The translations under genes and the position numbers were made by a program. Below are positions 1 to 13,835 of a stretch of DNA of 64,000 bases, piece by piece. Location of the stretch: NCBI GenBank assembly GCA_009746045.1, contig RPFO01000026.1:3164676-3228675 (forward strand), in the 5' to 3' direction. The stretch's first letter is position 1. Each line of letters begins with the position of its first letter. The notes below the pieces were generated by a model. The model was not told the origin of the DNA, ran no database searches, and saw only the letters and a program-made list of their open reading frames with translations. The DNA comes from Mesostigma viride. Its lineage: Eukaryota; Streptophyta; Mesostigmatophyceae; Mesostigmatales; Mesostigmataceae.

Positions 1-176
1 CTGAGATTCTACAAGGCGTACTAGTGGCACTGTCAGGTCGATTTCCTTGCCAAATCAGCTGAAATGTGCTTTAGTATGTCCAAGTGTTGCATCAAGGGCA
101 AGTTTGCATGATGATGCGTGGCATAACTTAGCTGGCAAGCCTGGCATAACTTAGCCGGCAAGCCTCCTCTGTTGAC
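1..176. other. left edge, no gene seen
   Basis: Unique-looking sequence leading into the microsatellite. It contains a short direct duplication of a segment reading TGGCATAACTTAGC near 119-155. No coding frame, promoter or RNA gene is recognised. Confidence 0.5.
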
Positions 177-2742
<2,566 letters not shown>

Positions 2743-2832
2743 TTCGGCTCCACCAGGGTCTCCTCCACCCCCCCCCCCACCTGAAGCTCGCCCCTCCCCT
2801 CGCTCGCTCTCTCGTTCCATCATGGTGTTCGA

Positions 2833-4632
2833 ATGCTTGCCTGTATGCTTCATGCCAGGGTCCGTGGGGGGTCTATACGTGTCCGGGCTGCTGCCGCAGT
2901 GCCAAGGCCTGCACCTACGCCACGGCCTGCCCCTGCCCTCTGGCATGTACCTGCCGAGTTGTGCAACTGCACGCCCATTCCTGCAGAGCTGGATCGTACG
3001 TGGAAACGTTTGTCATCGTCGTCAGGATCGACAACAGCAACAACAACAACAACAGGATTAGACAACACAACCTGTGCAGAAGCCGTGGCCAGTCAGCCAT
3101 CACATCTCAGCAGCCGTCTTCTGGCATCTGCGATGACCCAACGCCTCACTGATGATGATGTGGCAGCAGGCGCTGCCGGGCCGCCACCGCACATGCACCT
3201 CGCCTACCTGCTCTTGCTGTCGCGCGCGACCCCCGCGGATGTGTCTGCTTGCGTTCGCCTCCTCCGCGCGATCCACCACGCAGACAACCTGGTGGCCATC
3301 CACCTGGACGCCAAGGCGCCCGAGGAAGAATTTGTGGCGCTCAAGACCGCGGTTGAGGGTGACCCCCAGCTGGGTCCAATGTGCTTCTTCCTGCGGCGCG
3401 CGCCTGTCTCGTGGGGTGGCATCTCCGCCATCCAGACGCATCTGCGCAGCATGACCGAGTTGCTTGCGCGGGGGAAGGAGTGGTTGTACTGGATCAACCT
3501 GTCGGGCGCGGACTACCCGTTGATGAGTCAGGACGCGCTTCGGCGCGTGCTGTCGTCGCTGCCGGCGCCGATGGACTTCATACCGGACGACTATTGGATG
3601 CCTTTCCCATACAAGTCAGACATGTACGACAACCTCTTTGATGACCCTGCAATATCGGATGTTCTGGCAAATGCGCCTGCACGGGACGCCCCTTCCGAAA
3701 CAACACCTACAAATCGCTTGGACGCGCTGACCGGTAAATACCGTCCGGTGTCCCACGGTGGTAGTAGCTTGACGGATGGGGCCACCCAGCACCATGGGCT
3801 TGCAAAAAATGGGAGCGCAGGGTGCACAGGCGCGAGGGGGAAGGTCACGGATACGAGGGTGCGCCATGGGCAGGACCATCTCTTGGTGCAGTTCTGCAAG
3901 ACCATCCCGCCCTACTTCCTGTTCAGCAGGGACACGTGTGAGTATCTCTTGGGGGATGTGGATGGCCGTGTTCGGGATGCATTGGTTCACTTCTCGACGG
4001 TCTTCGGCCCTGACGAGTTGTTTTACGCGACGCTGCTCGCAAACTCGGGCCGAGCCCGGGCACGAATCCCCCGGTCTCTCATGTTTGAATCATGGGTAAG
4101 CCTGGATGCGGCGCATCCGTCGATGGTCACCGGGGAGCACTGGGAGCTTATCAGGGGCTGCGTTGCCCCCTTTGCGCGCAAGTTTGCGCCGGGTGACGCA
4201 GTCCTGGATAGAATTGATCGGGAACTACTCGGTAATGTGTCGAGTAACGAGTGGCGTGCGGCGGCAGTTATTGAAGCTGTGAACAAGGTATTCATCCCAC
4301 CAGAGGCATTGTCATTCTCCATGGTCCCTGTACGTAAGGCTGCTACGGCTCGTGCCGCCTTGGTGGGTGATAACTGGCACAGCAAACAGCTCGCTGGTGC
4401 CTGTCAAAGGGATGATGTTGGCATGGCGAGTAGTAATTACGCGGTTTCGTATGTTTCCGTGAGGCGGGAGTGGATCAGCCAGTACGGTTTTCAAGGTGCA
4501 AGCGGTGTCTGTCGTGAGCCCTTTCTCCTTGCGAAGAACCTTCTGTTTATGAAGAAGACGGCCACATGGGGGAAGTTGAAGGGAGTGACAGAGTTCAGCA
4601 AATCGTGTTGCCCACGATTTAAGGGGACATGA
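2833..4632 (+). CDS. GT14 family glycosyltransferase (core-2/I-branching, xylosyltransferase-like), 3' end disrupted
   Basis: This is a 599-residue open frame without introns. The catalytic domain starts near residue 120 ([12 protein letters not shown]) and shows the Branch/GT14 signature in order: HLDAKA (about 157-162), VSWGG (about 192-196), [10 protein letters not shown] (about 221-230) and, toward the C-terminus, a [13 protein letters not shown] block. GT14 enzymes transfer GlcNAc, xylose or glucuronic acid to glycans in the Golgi; the exact sugar cannot be read here. Residues 1-100 are low-complexity (Pro/Ala, then Ser/Thr from a CAA-type repeat) and lack a clear transmembrane anchor. 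The real start may therefore be the ATG at 3133, or an upstream exon may be missing. The stop codon lies inside the left end of the piggyBac-like element at 4623, inserted at a TTAA in the frame. The native frame beyond the element (from 6519) would run about ten more codons to a TGA. Family call firm; start and functionality uncertain. Confidence 0.85.
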   Translation: MLACMLHARVRGGSIRVRAAAAVPRPAPTPRPAPALWHVPAELCNCTPIPAELDRTWKRLSSSSGSTTATTTTTGLDNTTCAEAVASQPSHLSSRLLASAMTQRLTDDDVAAGAAGPPPHMHLAYLLLLSRATPADVSACVRLLRAIHHADNLVAIHLDAKAPEEEFVALKTAVEGDPQLGPMCFFLRRAPVSWGGISAIQTHLRSMTELLARGKEWLYWINLSGADYPLMSQDALRRVLSSLPAPMDFIPDDYWMPFPYKSDMYDNLFDDPAISDVLANAPARDAPSETTPTNRLDALTGKYRPVSHGGSSLTDGATQHHGLAKNGSAGCTGARGKVTDTRVRHGQDHLLVQFCKTIPPYFLFSRDTCEYLLGDVDGRVRDALVHFSTVFGPDELFYATLLANSGRARARIPRSLMFESWVSLDAAHPSMVTGEHWELIRGCVAPFARKFAPGDAVLDRIDRELLGNVSSNEWRAAAVIEAVNKVFIPPEALSFSMVPVRKAATARAALVGDNWHSKQLAGACQRDDVGMASSNYAVSYVSVRREWISQYGFQGASGVCREPFLLAKNLLFMKKTATWGKLKGVTEFSKSCCPRFKGT

Positions 4633-6514
4633 CACCCGGGACTTTTTTGGCGCCAAAAAAGTCGCGCCGGTACCGACGGACCGTGAAATTGTGGTGCACA
4701 GTGCGCGCACCGTGCGGAGGTGGCCATGGCGACGTGCGTTCCGTTAAAATATGGCTAATCCGGCGGGCGACAGGCGAAAAAATTAAGCCGATGGTTAAAA
4801 GTGATGTTCTATTATGATGTTTCATAGCCAGATCTGCACTATTTGCAAATTCGCTGCCTTTGTTGGTACAGATTTGCACGGGGGTCTCATCCAACAATTT
4901 GGCCGCGATGAATAATCTAGCATGCGTGCCTGCGACGGTAGAACTCGATATTCGCGGGTTATATTGATGCAGCAAGAGCCGTTTAGTAACGGACACCATG
5001 AAAATAACCTAAGCGTCTTCGATCTGCGGCCATTTCCTGTCATTTCTAAAATGATTTCGTTCAGGCCTGCGCGATCCGCGGTTAATCCATCCATGGCTGG
5101 CTGGCTTTTCTTGCGCGCCTGGGTAGGAAATAATGCCGGCCGTGGTACGTTGATTTGCTGCATGTCACTGCCCAGTCTGTTTGCGCTCCTAATGAACCTG
5201 GCATGAAACTTTTGGCGCCGTTTCTGGGTTCTTCTTGCTATTTTGTTCTCCACTTGTTGCAGTTGTGCTATCAGATTTTCCGCAGCTTTCAATGGTTTTC
5301 CCTACGCTGCGTATGCCATGCTTCCTAGAGCTACCCAGAATTGATCGGGCAGTTATCTGGCTTTGCTACGCTTCCTGTACGGAGGTTTTCACACGGTAGA
5401 CATTCTATATTGCGTAGTCAAGGACCCTAGCTGCCTGGGAGCGGCATCACCGTTGCAAGGAGCTGGCGAGCTCATAAACGCCTGTCATGGCTCTTCAGCC
5501 TGCTGGATAACAAGGTTGTTGTTGGAAAGGGGAGAATATGTGAGTTACTTATCACATCCCCACCTGTTTAGCCTCCATTAAACATGGCTTGTACTTCCTA
5601 GATGACAGGGATCAGGTCGTTATGACCATGAAGGATGCGCCTTTTATCCATAAGCGTCATGACATGGTGTTGGCTATGAGTGATTCCCGCAAGCGGTCAT
5701 ACCTGCTCATAATGGTTAAAGAGTTTGTGGTTGTTTTCTTCAAGCATCTAGCATTTGTTTTTCGTGGTTCTGCCCCATTTGCAGGGGGCAAGCTTAGGAA
5801 TGTGCTCATGGTATCGCCTCATGTCATGGTGCACCAAGCATGCAGGCTGGCAGCTATAACAAGATGTAATATGGGCAAACTAGGTCAGAATGACCTGTAA
5901 TTTGGTGGCAAGCTTCGTGATACATTAATTTAATTAATTGCAATTGTTTTGGCCCAGTTTGTGGTGGGCAAGGGTGTCTTTGTGGTGGTGTTTGAGCTGC
6001 AAACCACAAAAAGCTATCTTTTTTTTTTTTGCACATGACCATATTTCAATGTGGGTAAACGCGTGGTCAGAATGAGCTGAAACTTTGGGGCTGTGTGATT
6101 GCAACCCTGGGCCAATTTTGAATATAAGATTTGACCCCATTGCATGTGTCTATGATTTGATATATTTTTTTAGGCACAAAAAAATATGTGTTTTGGGCTA
6201 AATTATTTCAATGTGTCTAAACATGCTTATTCTGACCTGCAAACTAGCTGGAATTAATGGCAAGGGTTGCAATTAGATGGGAATATATGATTTGGCCACA
6301 TTGGGTTTGCCCATTGTCCTAGGGAAAATCGGCCCAAAATAGCGTCTTTTTCTATTTTTAGCACATAACTGTCACAGGGTGGGGGGTAGTACCCCCCTAA
6401 GTGGTTGGAAAAAATTTTTTTAATCATATTTATGGTCCCCCATCATAACTGGATTTTTATCACATGCCTAGGTATGGTTTCCAGAAAAGTTGCCTTTTGG
6501 GGTGTCATGTCCCC
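4623..6514. mobile_element. piggyBac-like non-autonomous DNA transposon, family 1
   Basis: The element is bounded by TTAA at 4619-4622 and TTAA at 6515-6518. The ends are inverted: left GGGGACATGACACCC and the exact reverse complement at the right end. TTAA target duplication with short G/C-starting inverted ends is the hallmark of the piggyBac superfamily. At 1892 bp it contains only short frames with no recognisable transposase, so it is presumably mobilised in trans. A perfect 24-bp palindrome (half-site GACTTTTTTGGC) lies just inside the left end. Insertion interrupts the GT14 reading frame. A second, partial copy of the same end is at 32358-32509. Confidence 0.8.
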
Positions 6515-6518
6515 TTAA

Positions 6519-7690
6519 ACTAGCCTATGTCGATGTGCACTGTGCAAACAAATGAGACATCAGTGCCCTATATGTTGTCTTGGAAATGTAGATAAATAAT
6601 ATTTCAAGACGATAGAAGAATACATTTCTTGTTTTTGGTCCATTGGAGTTCCTTCCCACCAAGAGAAACATTTATTTTACATTTTTGTGAGCTAGGCTTT
6701 ATATGCGGGACAGTGTATACCACACCTTCAAACTCAGTGCACATCATTATCAAGTTGGTTAATGTAGCACCATGCTGGGGGCCCAGCAGTCTCGAACACA
6801 AGGTGTTGCCCCCCTTAGCAGCGTGGGTTGGTGGGTGGGAGCTAAAAAGAGGACTCCCTACGCCCCCTACACCACTCTAAGTACTGACTATCATTCGCAT
6901 TGCGCCACGCGGTCCTAGGCCTCAGGCACCGGCTCCGGAAGCACACTCAGCCTCGGTACAAAAAGGGCGGGCCGGTGCAGTACCCTCGTGACAAGCGCTA
7001 GTCTTACGCGATACCTACGGCAGGTCGGCCCCGGCCCTTTGAGCCCGTCCACGCGTCATATATAAAATGAGCGAAGCTCAACAAATACATTTCTTGTTTT
7101 GGGTCCATTGGAGTTCCTTCCCACCAAGAGGGCCGCCGGCGGACGCAGGGCGGCACCCATGTCGTTCCCCCCGTTTTTAGGGGCGCGGTTTCCAGCGGCT
7201 GCTCATTTGGCATTACACCCCCGGACCGTCGCTCACAAGCCCAGGACCCATCACCAGCCCCACCCCTGAGGCTGGGATTTCCACGCATTGAAGCCATTGT
7301 GGCGATAGGCCCTCTACCGGCCCTACTGAGGCGTTGGCATTGAAACTGCTTATAGCCAAAGCCCCGACCAGGGCTTGTGCTTTGGTAGGAAAATTTTATG
7401 GCATAGATATGCCCGCCTTGCTGAACCGAACTCTTCATTGCCTTTCCTGCAATGCATCATACAGGATAAAAACAAAGGCGATAAAACAGCCAGAATTGCA
7501 ACCCCGCCATGAGGCGACCATTCTTTGCTGAAAAACTGGGCAATGATGAAGAGCGCCGGCGCTCCTCCCACCAAGATTCGCTCCAGCCCCGCATCCTCCC
7601 CGAAACTCCTGTCTGGCCACAGGCCGAAAGATCGGGTCCGCTGTCTGAGTGTAACTGATAGGCCAGTCCGTCATATATCAGTAAGTTAGA
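6519..7690. other. no gene recognised; 47-bp direct repeat pair
   Basis: Sequence downstream of the GT14 gene. A segment beginning AATACATTTCTTGTTTT occurs at about 6619-6665 and again at 7084-7130 in direct orientation with a single difference, about 418 bp apart. A TATA-like stretch (CATATATAAAAT) lies near 7057. The open frames here (for example 7004-7438 on the minus strand) resemble nothing I know and show no convincing coding pattern. Confidence 0.4.
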
Positions 7691-7930
7691 GTTAACTTAC
7701 GCAAAGTCAGGCCAGCCATCTTTGACGGCTGGCCAACAGTACATATGCCATTCTATCCTAATGCCAAGGTGTCTCGTCGTCCACACGCAAGCCATTTGGC
7801 AGTTGCTCCGTTCACTGAGTTTCCCAGCGTGCTGCAGTGTTCACTAACTTGCATTAACTACGTTCGTGCGACGAGCAATACCACCATTAGACTCTCTTTC
7901 GGCAAATATACACTCTTTCATTTTCTAAAA

Positions 7931-8158
7931 ATGGCGCCCAAAAACAACACCAACAACAACAGCAAGGGGAAGGCTGTGAAGCCCCCCACCTCCTCCTCCG
8001 AGTCGTACAAGTCGACGTCTTCCCCGACGTCATCAGATTCGGGAACGTCCGATTCGGAGCTGGCACATCATAATAACCAGCTGCAGGAGGAGATGGCTCG
8101 CCGTGAGGAGTCCGTTCAACAAGACGATGCTCGCGACGACCTGTCTAAGTTACAGTGA
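7931..8158 (+). CDS. small Ser/Thr/Asn-rich hypothetical protein, possible gag N-terminus
   Basis: A 75-residue frame starting MAPKNNTNNNSKGK, rich in Ser, Thr, Asn and Lys, then turning into a charged, Glu/Gln-rich stretch (QLQEEMARREESVQQ) that could form a short coiled coil. The ATG at 7931 is chosen because the composition becomes protein-like there; the frame is open for 62 codons upstream. Small basic/Ser-rich N-termini of this kind are common in retrotransposon gag proteins, and retroelement remains surround it, but no gag motif follows. It may be a remnant rather than a gene. Confidence 0.25.
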   Translation: MAPKNNTNNNSKGKAVKPPTSSSESYKSTSSPTSSDSGTSDSELAHHNNQLQEEMARREESVQQDDARDDLSKLQ

Positions 8159-8402
8159 CATCGTTCGTGCACCCTTGCGGGTTTCCCTCGTGCCGGCGGG
8201 GCACACTTCGAGTGTTCCGCGGTCCAAGCCAAGTGTGTTACACTTTTCCTTAACCCCTAAGTTTCGAGGCGTGTATCGTGAACTTTTGCTAGCGAATGCC
8301 AAAATTTCACGTAAATCATTACAATTTGTGGGTATTTTTCTCATTGCGAGTCTCGTGTGACATATTAGCGTGACATTCATTTGTTTCATTGATGAATATC
8401 AT

Positions 8403-8780
8403 GGATATATATATTAAAAAATTATAATTACTTACAGCAGAGTGAAATCACTCAAACCAAAGCAAACGCCCAGCTATAAACCTATATACAGAGCCATGTC
8501 AAAGCGGGCCCCATGGTCGGCGCGGACCTGGACGTCATATTGGCGTCAGCGCTTGTCGGTGGCGCTGACTCGGGCCATGGCTGACATCATGCTCCGCCGT
8601 ACGCGGGCTGATTTTGCGGTGCAGCAGGGCTATTAGGTTCCTCCCGTTAGGAGTTTCCATTGGTCTTATCGTAGTATAGAGATTTGACATGGCTCTGTAT
8701 AGAGGTTTATAGCTGGGCGTTTGCTTTGGTTTGAGTGATTTCACTCTGCTGTAAGTAATTATATTATTAAATATATATTC
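8403..8780. mobile_element. LINE-R 3' ends, head-to-head pair
   Basis: About 8410-8502 is the reverse complement of the LINE-R 3' tail (motif GTAAGTAATTATA preceded by GTTTGAGTGATTTCACTCTG on the element strand). It joins directly to a plus-strand piece, 8503-8780, carrying the last coding codons (ending ADFAVQQGY and a stop), the 3' UTR and the tail. Both halves contain the same tail segment, so this is not a classical twin-priming inversion. Either two severely truncated insertions abut or a template switch occurred. AT-dinucleotide sequence lies at both outer ends. Confidence 0.7.
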
Positions 8781-8997
8781 ATTGAGAATGATAGATTAAG
8801 GAGGTCGACGGTGAGATGGGCATGCAACATAAGGAAAAACCCGAAAAGCAGAATCTGAACCCTGAAGAAAATAATAGGAATCTGACACGGACATCCAAGG
8901 ATCACGCCAGCTGCACAATTGGTACAACTAACTACATCACAAAACTACGACACGCAGAAAAATTGCTGCCGGCCCACCATGCAGGCCTGGAAGGGAT

Positions 8998-10118
8998 CTA
9001 GACCGCATGGGTCGCGACAAAGTCGGCCCGGGTGCGGCGGAATAACACAGCAGCCACGGTGCGATCGAGTGAGGGCGAGTGACAGGCGCTGCCGCCGGCA
9101 ATACGAGGACCACGTGCGGGCAGACCACGGGGCGGTCTGAACCCCCCGGCCCCCCCCCAACTCCTCAAGGACAAAGGGGATGACCCGGTGGGGCCCCACA
9201 TTGCCGTAGGAGGCAAACTTGTCGCGCTCATGCAGCCACAGCGGCAGCAGCGCCGGCATCCACAGCCGCCCGGAGGATGTGGCGACCAGAGAGTGGCCGA
9301 GCCACGGAGACATCGATGAGCAGCTAGGTGGCAACCCTGCCCGTCGTATAGTCAAGCACGGTAACTGATGTCGGGGTGGTGGTTTGGTGAGTAGAGGGCG
9401 GCCCCATCCGCGTCCTCGCACTTGATGGTGGAGTGGGGAAAGACCGACCGAACCATGGCACACACCACCCGGAGGCCCTGAGCGGTATGGAGATAGAGGA
9501 ACCAGTTCTGGTTCTGCTGGCCACCCATGCACGCGATGTAGTGCGTCCCAGTAGTATCCAGAGCAAGCCCGCAGCTGCCGCAGGACGCACCCGCCGTGAT
9601 GAGAGGTTGCGGGGCAAAGAGCTGGTGGCGGAGAGCGATGGCGTAAAGGGCCGGAACCAGCGTGAACAAAGGGCTCATGGGGAGGGCGCGCACTGCGCAG
9701 GAATGAGGACCCCACGCTCCCCTCAAGGGAAACGGAGTGAAGCCAAGCCCTCCCCTGATCATTCAAGCTCGCATGCAGACCCATCCAGTCGGCACAGTGT
9801 AGTATACCCGCGTAGGTCTTTTGTTGCTTTTCATGAACGCAGGCAGGGAAGGCACTAGAACTGACGACAGTGGATACGCCGGGCGTGCCCCGGGGCAGGC
9901 GACGGTGGACGGCCTGCTCAAGCGGGGCGGACGAGGTCGCAAACCTGCTGGATCCCGAGGTTAGAATCCTGCACAGCCTGCACAAAGGGGAAGGGGGATG
10001 GGGTGACCAAGTCGGGAATGGCGCTGCCGGCGCTGGGGACCAACCGGCGGAGCTCCGCCCAGGCCTGAGCAACAGAGCCAAGGAAGGCGGCGGGGGCGAG
10101 GCGGGCGGCACGGGTGAG
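8998..10118 (-). pseudogene. diverged LINE-R pol C-terminal fragment
   Basis: Minus-strand remnant of the LINE-R polyprotein C-terminus. Recognisable stretches match the better copies: RRLPRGTP, KTYAGILHCADWMGL, a PFVLEELG block and RTRADFVATHAV just before a stop at 8998. The best long frame (to 10111) drifts through frameshifts, so homologous pieces lie in different frames. It is the most diverged LINE-R copy in the window and therefore probably among the oldest. No RT domain remains. Confidence 0.65.
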
Positions 10119-10141
10119 CCGTGTTTTATATATATGTTAAA

Positions 10142-10976
10142 TATATAAAAGGAAGGCGGCGGTGGCGCTCCGGCACCAGCTATTTGCCCCGCAGCCTCTT
10201 GTTCCGGCCGGGCGGCCTTGTGGTAGCTGTGGGCAGCCGCTGGATCCCACGGGGACTCACTACCTTGCCTGCATGGGGGGCCAACAGAATCAGAATTGGT
10301 ATTTGTATTTGCACACTGTCCTCCTGACGGTGGTGCTCGCCATGATTCGGTCGGTTTTCCCCCACGCGAACATCCGGTCCGAGGATGCGGATGGCGCTGC
10401 CTTCTATTCCCCCAACCACCGGCCTGACATCGTGGTGCTGGACTTTGAGGGGGGTGGCCGGCATCTGCTTATTGACGTTTCGGTGGCGCGGCCCTTGGCC
10501 CTTAGCCACGTGGCTGGGGCCTCCCTCACGGCAGGTTACACGGCAGACCGGGCGGAGCGGGCCAAGCTCCTGGCCTACGGCGACGTCGGGCACCATCGTG
10601 TGGTGCCCTTTGTCCTGGAGGAGTTTGGGGCCATGGGGCCCCTGACCTCCGCCTTCTTCAAGGAGTGTTGCCGGCTCCGGGAGGACCGGCTGGACCTGGA
10701 GGGCCAGCGGGCCCCATGGTCGGCGCGGACCTGGACGTCATATCAGTTGGCGTCAGCGCTTGTCGGTGGCGCTGACTCGGGCCATGGCTGACATCATGCT
10801 CCGCCGTACGCGGGCTGATTTTGCGGTGCAGCAGGGCTATTAGGTTCCTCCCGTTAGGAGTTTCCATTGGTCTTATCGTAGTATAGAGCGTTGACATGGC
10901 TCTGTATATAGGTTTATAGCTGGGTGTTTGCTTTGGTTTGAGTGATTTCACTCTGCTGTAAGTAATTATATTTTTA
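10142..10976 (+). mobile_element. LINE-R copy, 5'-truncated, with 14-bp TSD
   Basis: The copy carries the CCHC knuckle region (CGSCGQPLDPTGTHYLAC), the endonuclease-like block (HRPDIVVLDFEGG then HLLIDVSVARP), the C-terminus, 3' UTR and tail. The 14-bp duplication ATATATATGTTAAA is at 10128-10141 and 10977-10990. The knuckle lies in a different frame from the downstream block near 10180. A 4-bp insertion near 10744 shifts the last codons. The neighbouring inverted copy at 10991 shares that insertion. Confidence 0.8.
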
Positions 10977-11172
10977 ATATATATGTTAAAAATATAATTA
11001 CTTACAGCAGAGTGTAATCACTCAAACCAAAGGCAAACGCCCAGCTATAAACCTATATACAGAGCCATGTCAACGCTCTATACTACGATAAGACCAATGG
11101 AAACTCCTAACGGGAGGAACCTAATAGCCCTGCTGCACCGCAAAATCAGCCCGCGTACGGCGGAGCATGATG

Positions 11173-13789
11173 TCAGCCATGGCCCGAGTCAGCGCCACCG
11201 ACAAGCGCTGACGCCAACTGATATGACGTCCAGGTCCGCGCCGACCATGGGGCCCGCTGGCCCTCCAGGTCCAGCCGGTCCTCCAGGAGCCGGCAACACT
11301 CCTTGAAGAAGGCGGAGGTCAGGGGCCCCATGGCCCCAAACTCCTCCAGGACAAAGGGCACCACACGATGGTGCCCGACGTCGCCGTAGGCCAGGAGCTT
11401 GGCCCGCTCCGCCCGGTCCGCCGTGTGAACCTGCCGACTGAGGGAGGCCCCAGCCACGTGGCTAAGAGCCAAGGGCCGCGCCACCGAAACGTCAATAAGC
11501 AGATGCCGGCCACCCCCCTCAAAGTCCAGCACCACGATGTCAGGCCGGTGGTTGGGGGAATAGAAGGCAGCGCCATCCGCATCCTCGGACCGGATGTTCG
11601 CGTGCCGGGGGGAAACCGACCGAACCATGGCGAGCACCACCGTCAGGAGGACAGTGTGCAAATACAAATACCAATTCTGATTCTGTTGGCCCCCCATGCA
11701 GGCAAGGTAGTGAGTCCCCATGGGATCCAGCGGCTGCCCACAGCTACCACAAGGCCGCCCGGCCGGAACAAGAGGCTGCGGGGCAAATAGCTGGCGCCGG
11801 AGCGCCACCGAGTAGTGGCTGGGACTCAGCTAAGGCGAATGGGGGGGGCATGGGAAGAGCACGAAGGTACGCCGAGCCCACACTCCGCAATGAAAGCGAG
11901 AACAGCCACGCACGTCCCTGGGCATTGAGGTCCGCGAAAAGAGCCATCCAATCAGCCGTGTGCAGAATACCCGCGTAGGTTTTCTGGTGTTTATCGATGA
12001 CGCGAGCAGGGAATGCGGCAGGAGATTGAACGGAGGCGACCGAGGGAGTGCCGCGAGGGAGGCGGCGCTGAACCGCCTGAGCGGCACGGACGGGAGAACA
12101 GGCCTGCTGGATCTCAGCATAGGCCTCCTGGATCGATGGCGGTGACGAAGGGCAAAGGGCTGCTGGGGTCCAGGAGGTCAGGCACTGCCCGTTGCCAAAA
12201 GGGGCAGGAGCCGGCAGCTTTCCGCCCACGACTGAGCGACGGAGCCCAAAAATGCTGCTGGGGCCAGCCGGGAGGCACGAGTCAGACCACAGCCACCCAT
12301 CCGTGCAGGCAGGGAGGCAATGCGAATAGCATGTGGCGGGAGGTCGGGGCCCGGGACCAGCTGCGCCAAGGCCGACTGGATGCGTTCGTCGTGGCCCTCG
12401 GCGGCCAGCCGGACCTGAGCCGGAAGAGCGCCCCGGAGCCAGTGAACGACGCGAGGGTGAGCGCAAAACCACAGAAGCAGACCCTTGGTCTGCGAATCAT
12501 GAAGGCGCGCAATCAAGGGCAGTACCTCAGTGCGTGCCTCGAGGGCGGCCCGCAGAGCATCGATGACAAACTCGGGGTCGCCAACCGGAACGCCGAGGAC
12601 ATCCAACCCATGAAGGCGCTCGTCCCGGCCCAAGAGCTGGGGCGGAAAGCCGGAGCAATCACCTTGGGGCGAGTACACTGCGCACTTGGCCAGGGTCAAC
12701 TGGAGGTTGACGTTGGCCACCGCGGTCTGCATGCAGTGCCAGCAGAGCCGCGGTGGTGTCCGGCACAGGGCCCATGAGGTAGATATCATCCAAGTAGGCC
12801 TGGATAGCTACCGCCGGGTGGGCAGCATGGACCGCTTGGAGGCAACCCTGGAGGGGGGCGGCAAAGTACAGGGGGGCCAGGGGGTCCCCTTGCTGGGTGC
12901 CCGACCGCGACAGCAGGCCGCCGCGAGTGCCATCCTCCATGATGTGAACCAGTTGGCCGGGCTGGCCGTAGTAGCACACGGCTGTCCAAGCGTACAAGTC
13001 CTCGAAGGACTCCATGACTGCCGCAAACATGCTTGCGCGGGACAGACTGTTGAGTACGCGTTGTGGCAGTCGACCTTGACGACAGCGTGCCAGGGTGGGG
13101 TGGGCCTCGAGGTAGGAGTTGTGCTCCCGAGTGGCATCTATCCGCTGGCCGGTAGTCGCCGGCCTAGCTGGGCGCCTACTCAGGTGGGCATCAAAGATTG
13201 GTGTCTAGATGCCCACCTGAGTAGGCGCCCAGGCCGGCGACTACCGGCCAGCGGGTAGATGCCACTGCCACTCGGGAGCACAACTGTAGGCCTGCACCGA
13301 ATGGATGAGAATATCCGCCCCGCCTGGACTCAGTCGTCACCCCCAGCTGGGCTGCCACCGAGTCTCACCCACTGCGAGGGGCGGGCAGAAAAAGGCACGG
13401 AGCTCGGGCGCCTTTTGGCGGCAGATCACTTTGCCCACGAGCTTGCGGAGCACCTCACCGCAGGCGATCGGGCGCACCTTGCCCTCGGGGGGGGGCAAGA
13501 CACCCTTGAGCAGAGCGAGGAGGCGAGCGCCCGCTAACCACTCGCACGCAGCGGGAGGAACGCGACCAGCCGCCAGGTCAATGAGGGTGTCAAAGAGACT
13601 GTCCTCGCCCCCATGCCCCACCAGGACCTCCAAGTGCTCGTAGCGCCAGCCCGACGGCCCGGTAGAGGAAGCCCGCGGGACCGCACGCATCACCTCCAGG
13701 AAGCAGTCGCGGTCCAGCCGGAGGGGGGCCGGCAGGGGGTCCGGCACGGGCAGCTGGAATCCGGGCTCCGCAGGGTGAAGAGCCTCCAA
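11173..13789 (-). pseudogene. LINE-R polyprotein: reverse transcriptase, CCHC knuckle, restriction-like endonuclease (degenerate)
   Basis: RT motifs are visible in order: STGPSGWRYEHLE and VRPIACGEVLRKLVGK (fingers, about 13377-13680), VVKVDCHNAYSTV (motif A, catalytic Asp, about 13035-13080), RSGTQQGDPLAPLYF (motif B, about 12880-12920) and QAYLDDIYLMGP (motif C, about 12770-12810). After the linker come C-x2-C-x9-H-x3-C and RPDI followed by IDVSV, the layout of the restriction-like endonuclease found C-terminal to RT in R2-type LINEs. Such enzymes nick the target and prime reverse transcription from it. The frame is broken several times (near 11440, 12180, 12700 and at the hairpin), so the copy is dead. 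Superfamily placement (R2/R4/Dualen-like) is inference from domain order; clade not determined. Confidence 0.8.
13117..13284. repeat. long hairpin inside the LINE-R RT gene
   Basis: Inverted arms 13117-13191 and 13208-13284 match almost perfectly over about 75 bp; the right arm has a small GCCACT duplication. The loop is about 16 bp. The arms separate the N-terminal RT part from catalytic motif A. The structure could be a tiny foldback insertion or a local inverted duplication formed during insertion or repair. Confidence 0.85.
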
Positions 13790-13835
13790 GGCCGCCAGGG
13801 TAGCCGCATTGGCTGGGGCCAGCTTGGCCAGTTAT

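Larger units (their letters stand above)
10991..13835 (-). mobile_element. LINE-R, longest copy, with RT region
   Basis: Minus-strand non-LTR retrotransposon joined tail-to-tail with the plus copy ending at 10976. The 3' tail begins at 10991. The 5' limit near 13835 is where similarity to coding sequence stops and is approximate. It contains, in element order, an N-terminal RT part (13300-13789), an inserted hairpin (13117-13284), RT catalytic motifs (12659-13137), a linker, the knuckle (about 11735-11790) and the endonuclease block (11320-11600). It is broken by frameshifts and is the only copy here that keeps the RT. Confidence 0.8.

Noticed and set aside
8403-8780. Twin-priming inversion of a single LINE insertion
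   Set aside because: Both halves contain the same 3' tail segment, whereas twin priming would place non-overlapping parts of one RNA in opposite orientation.
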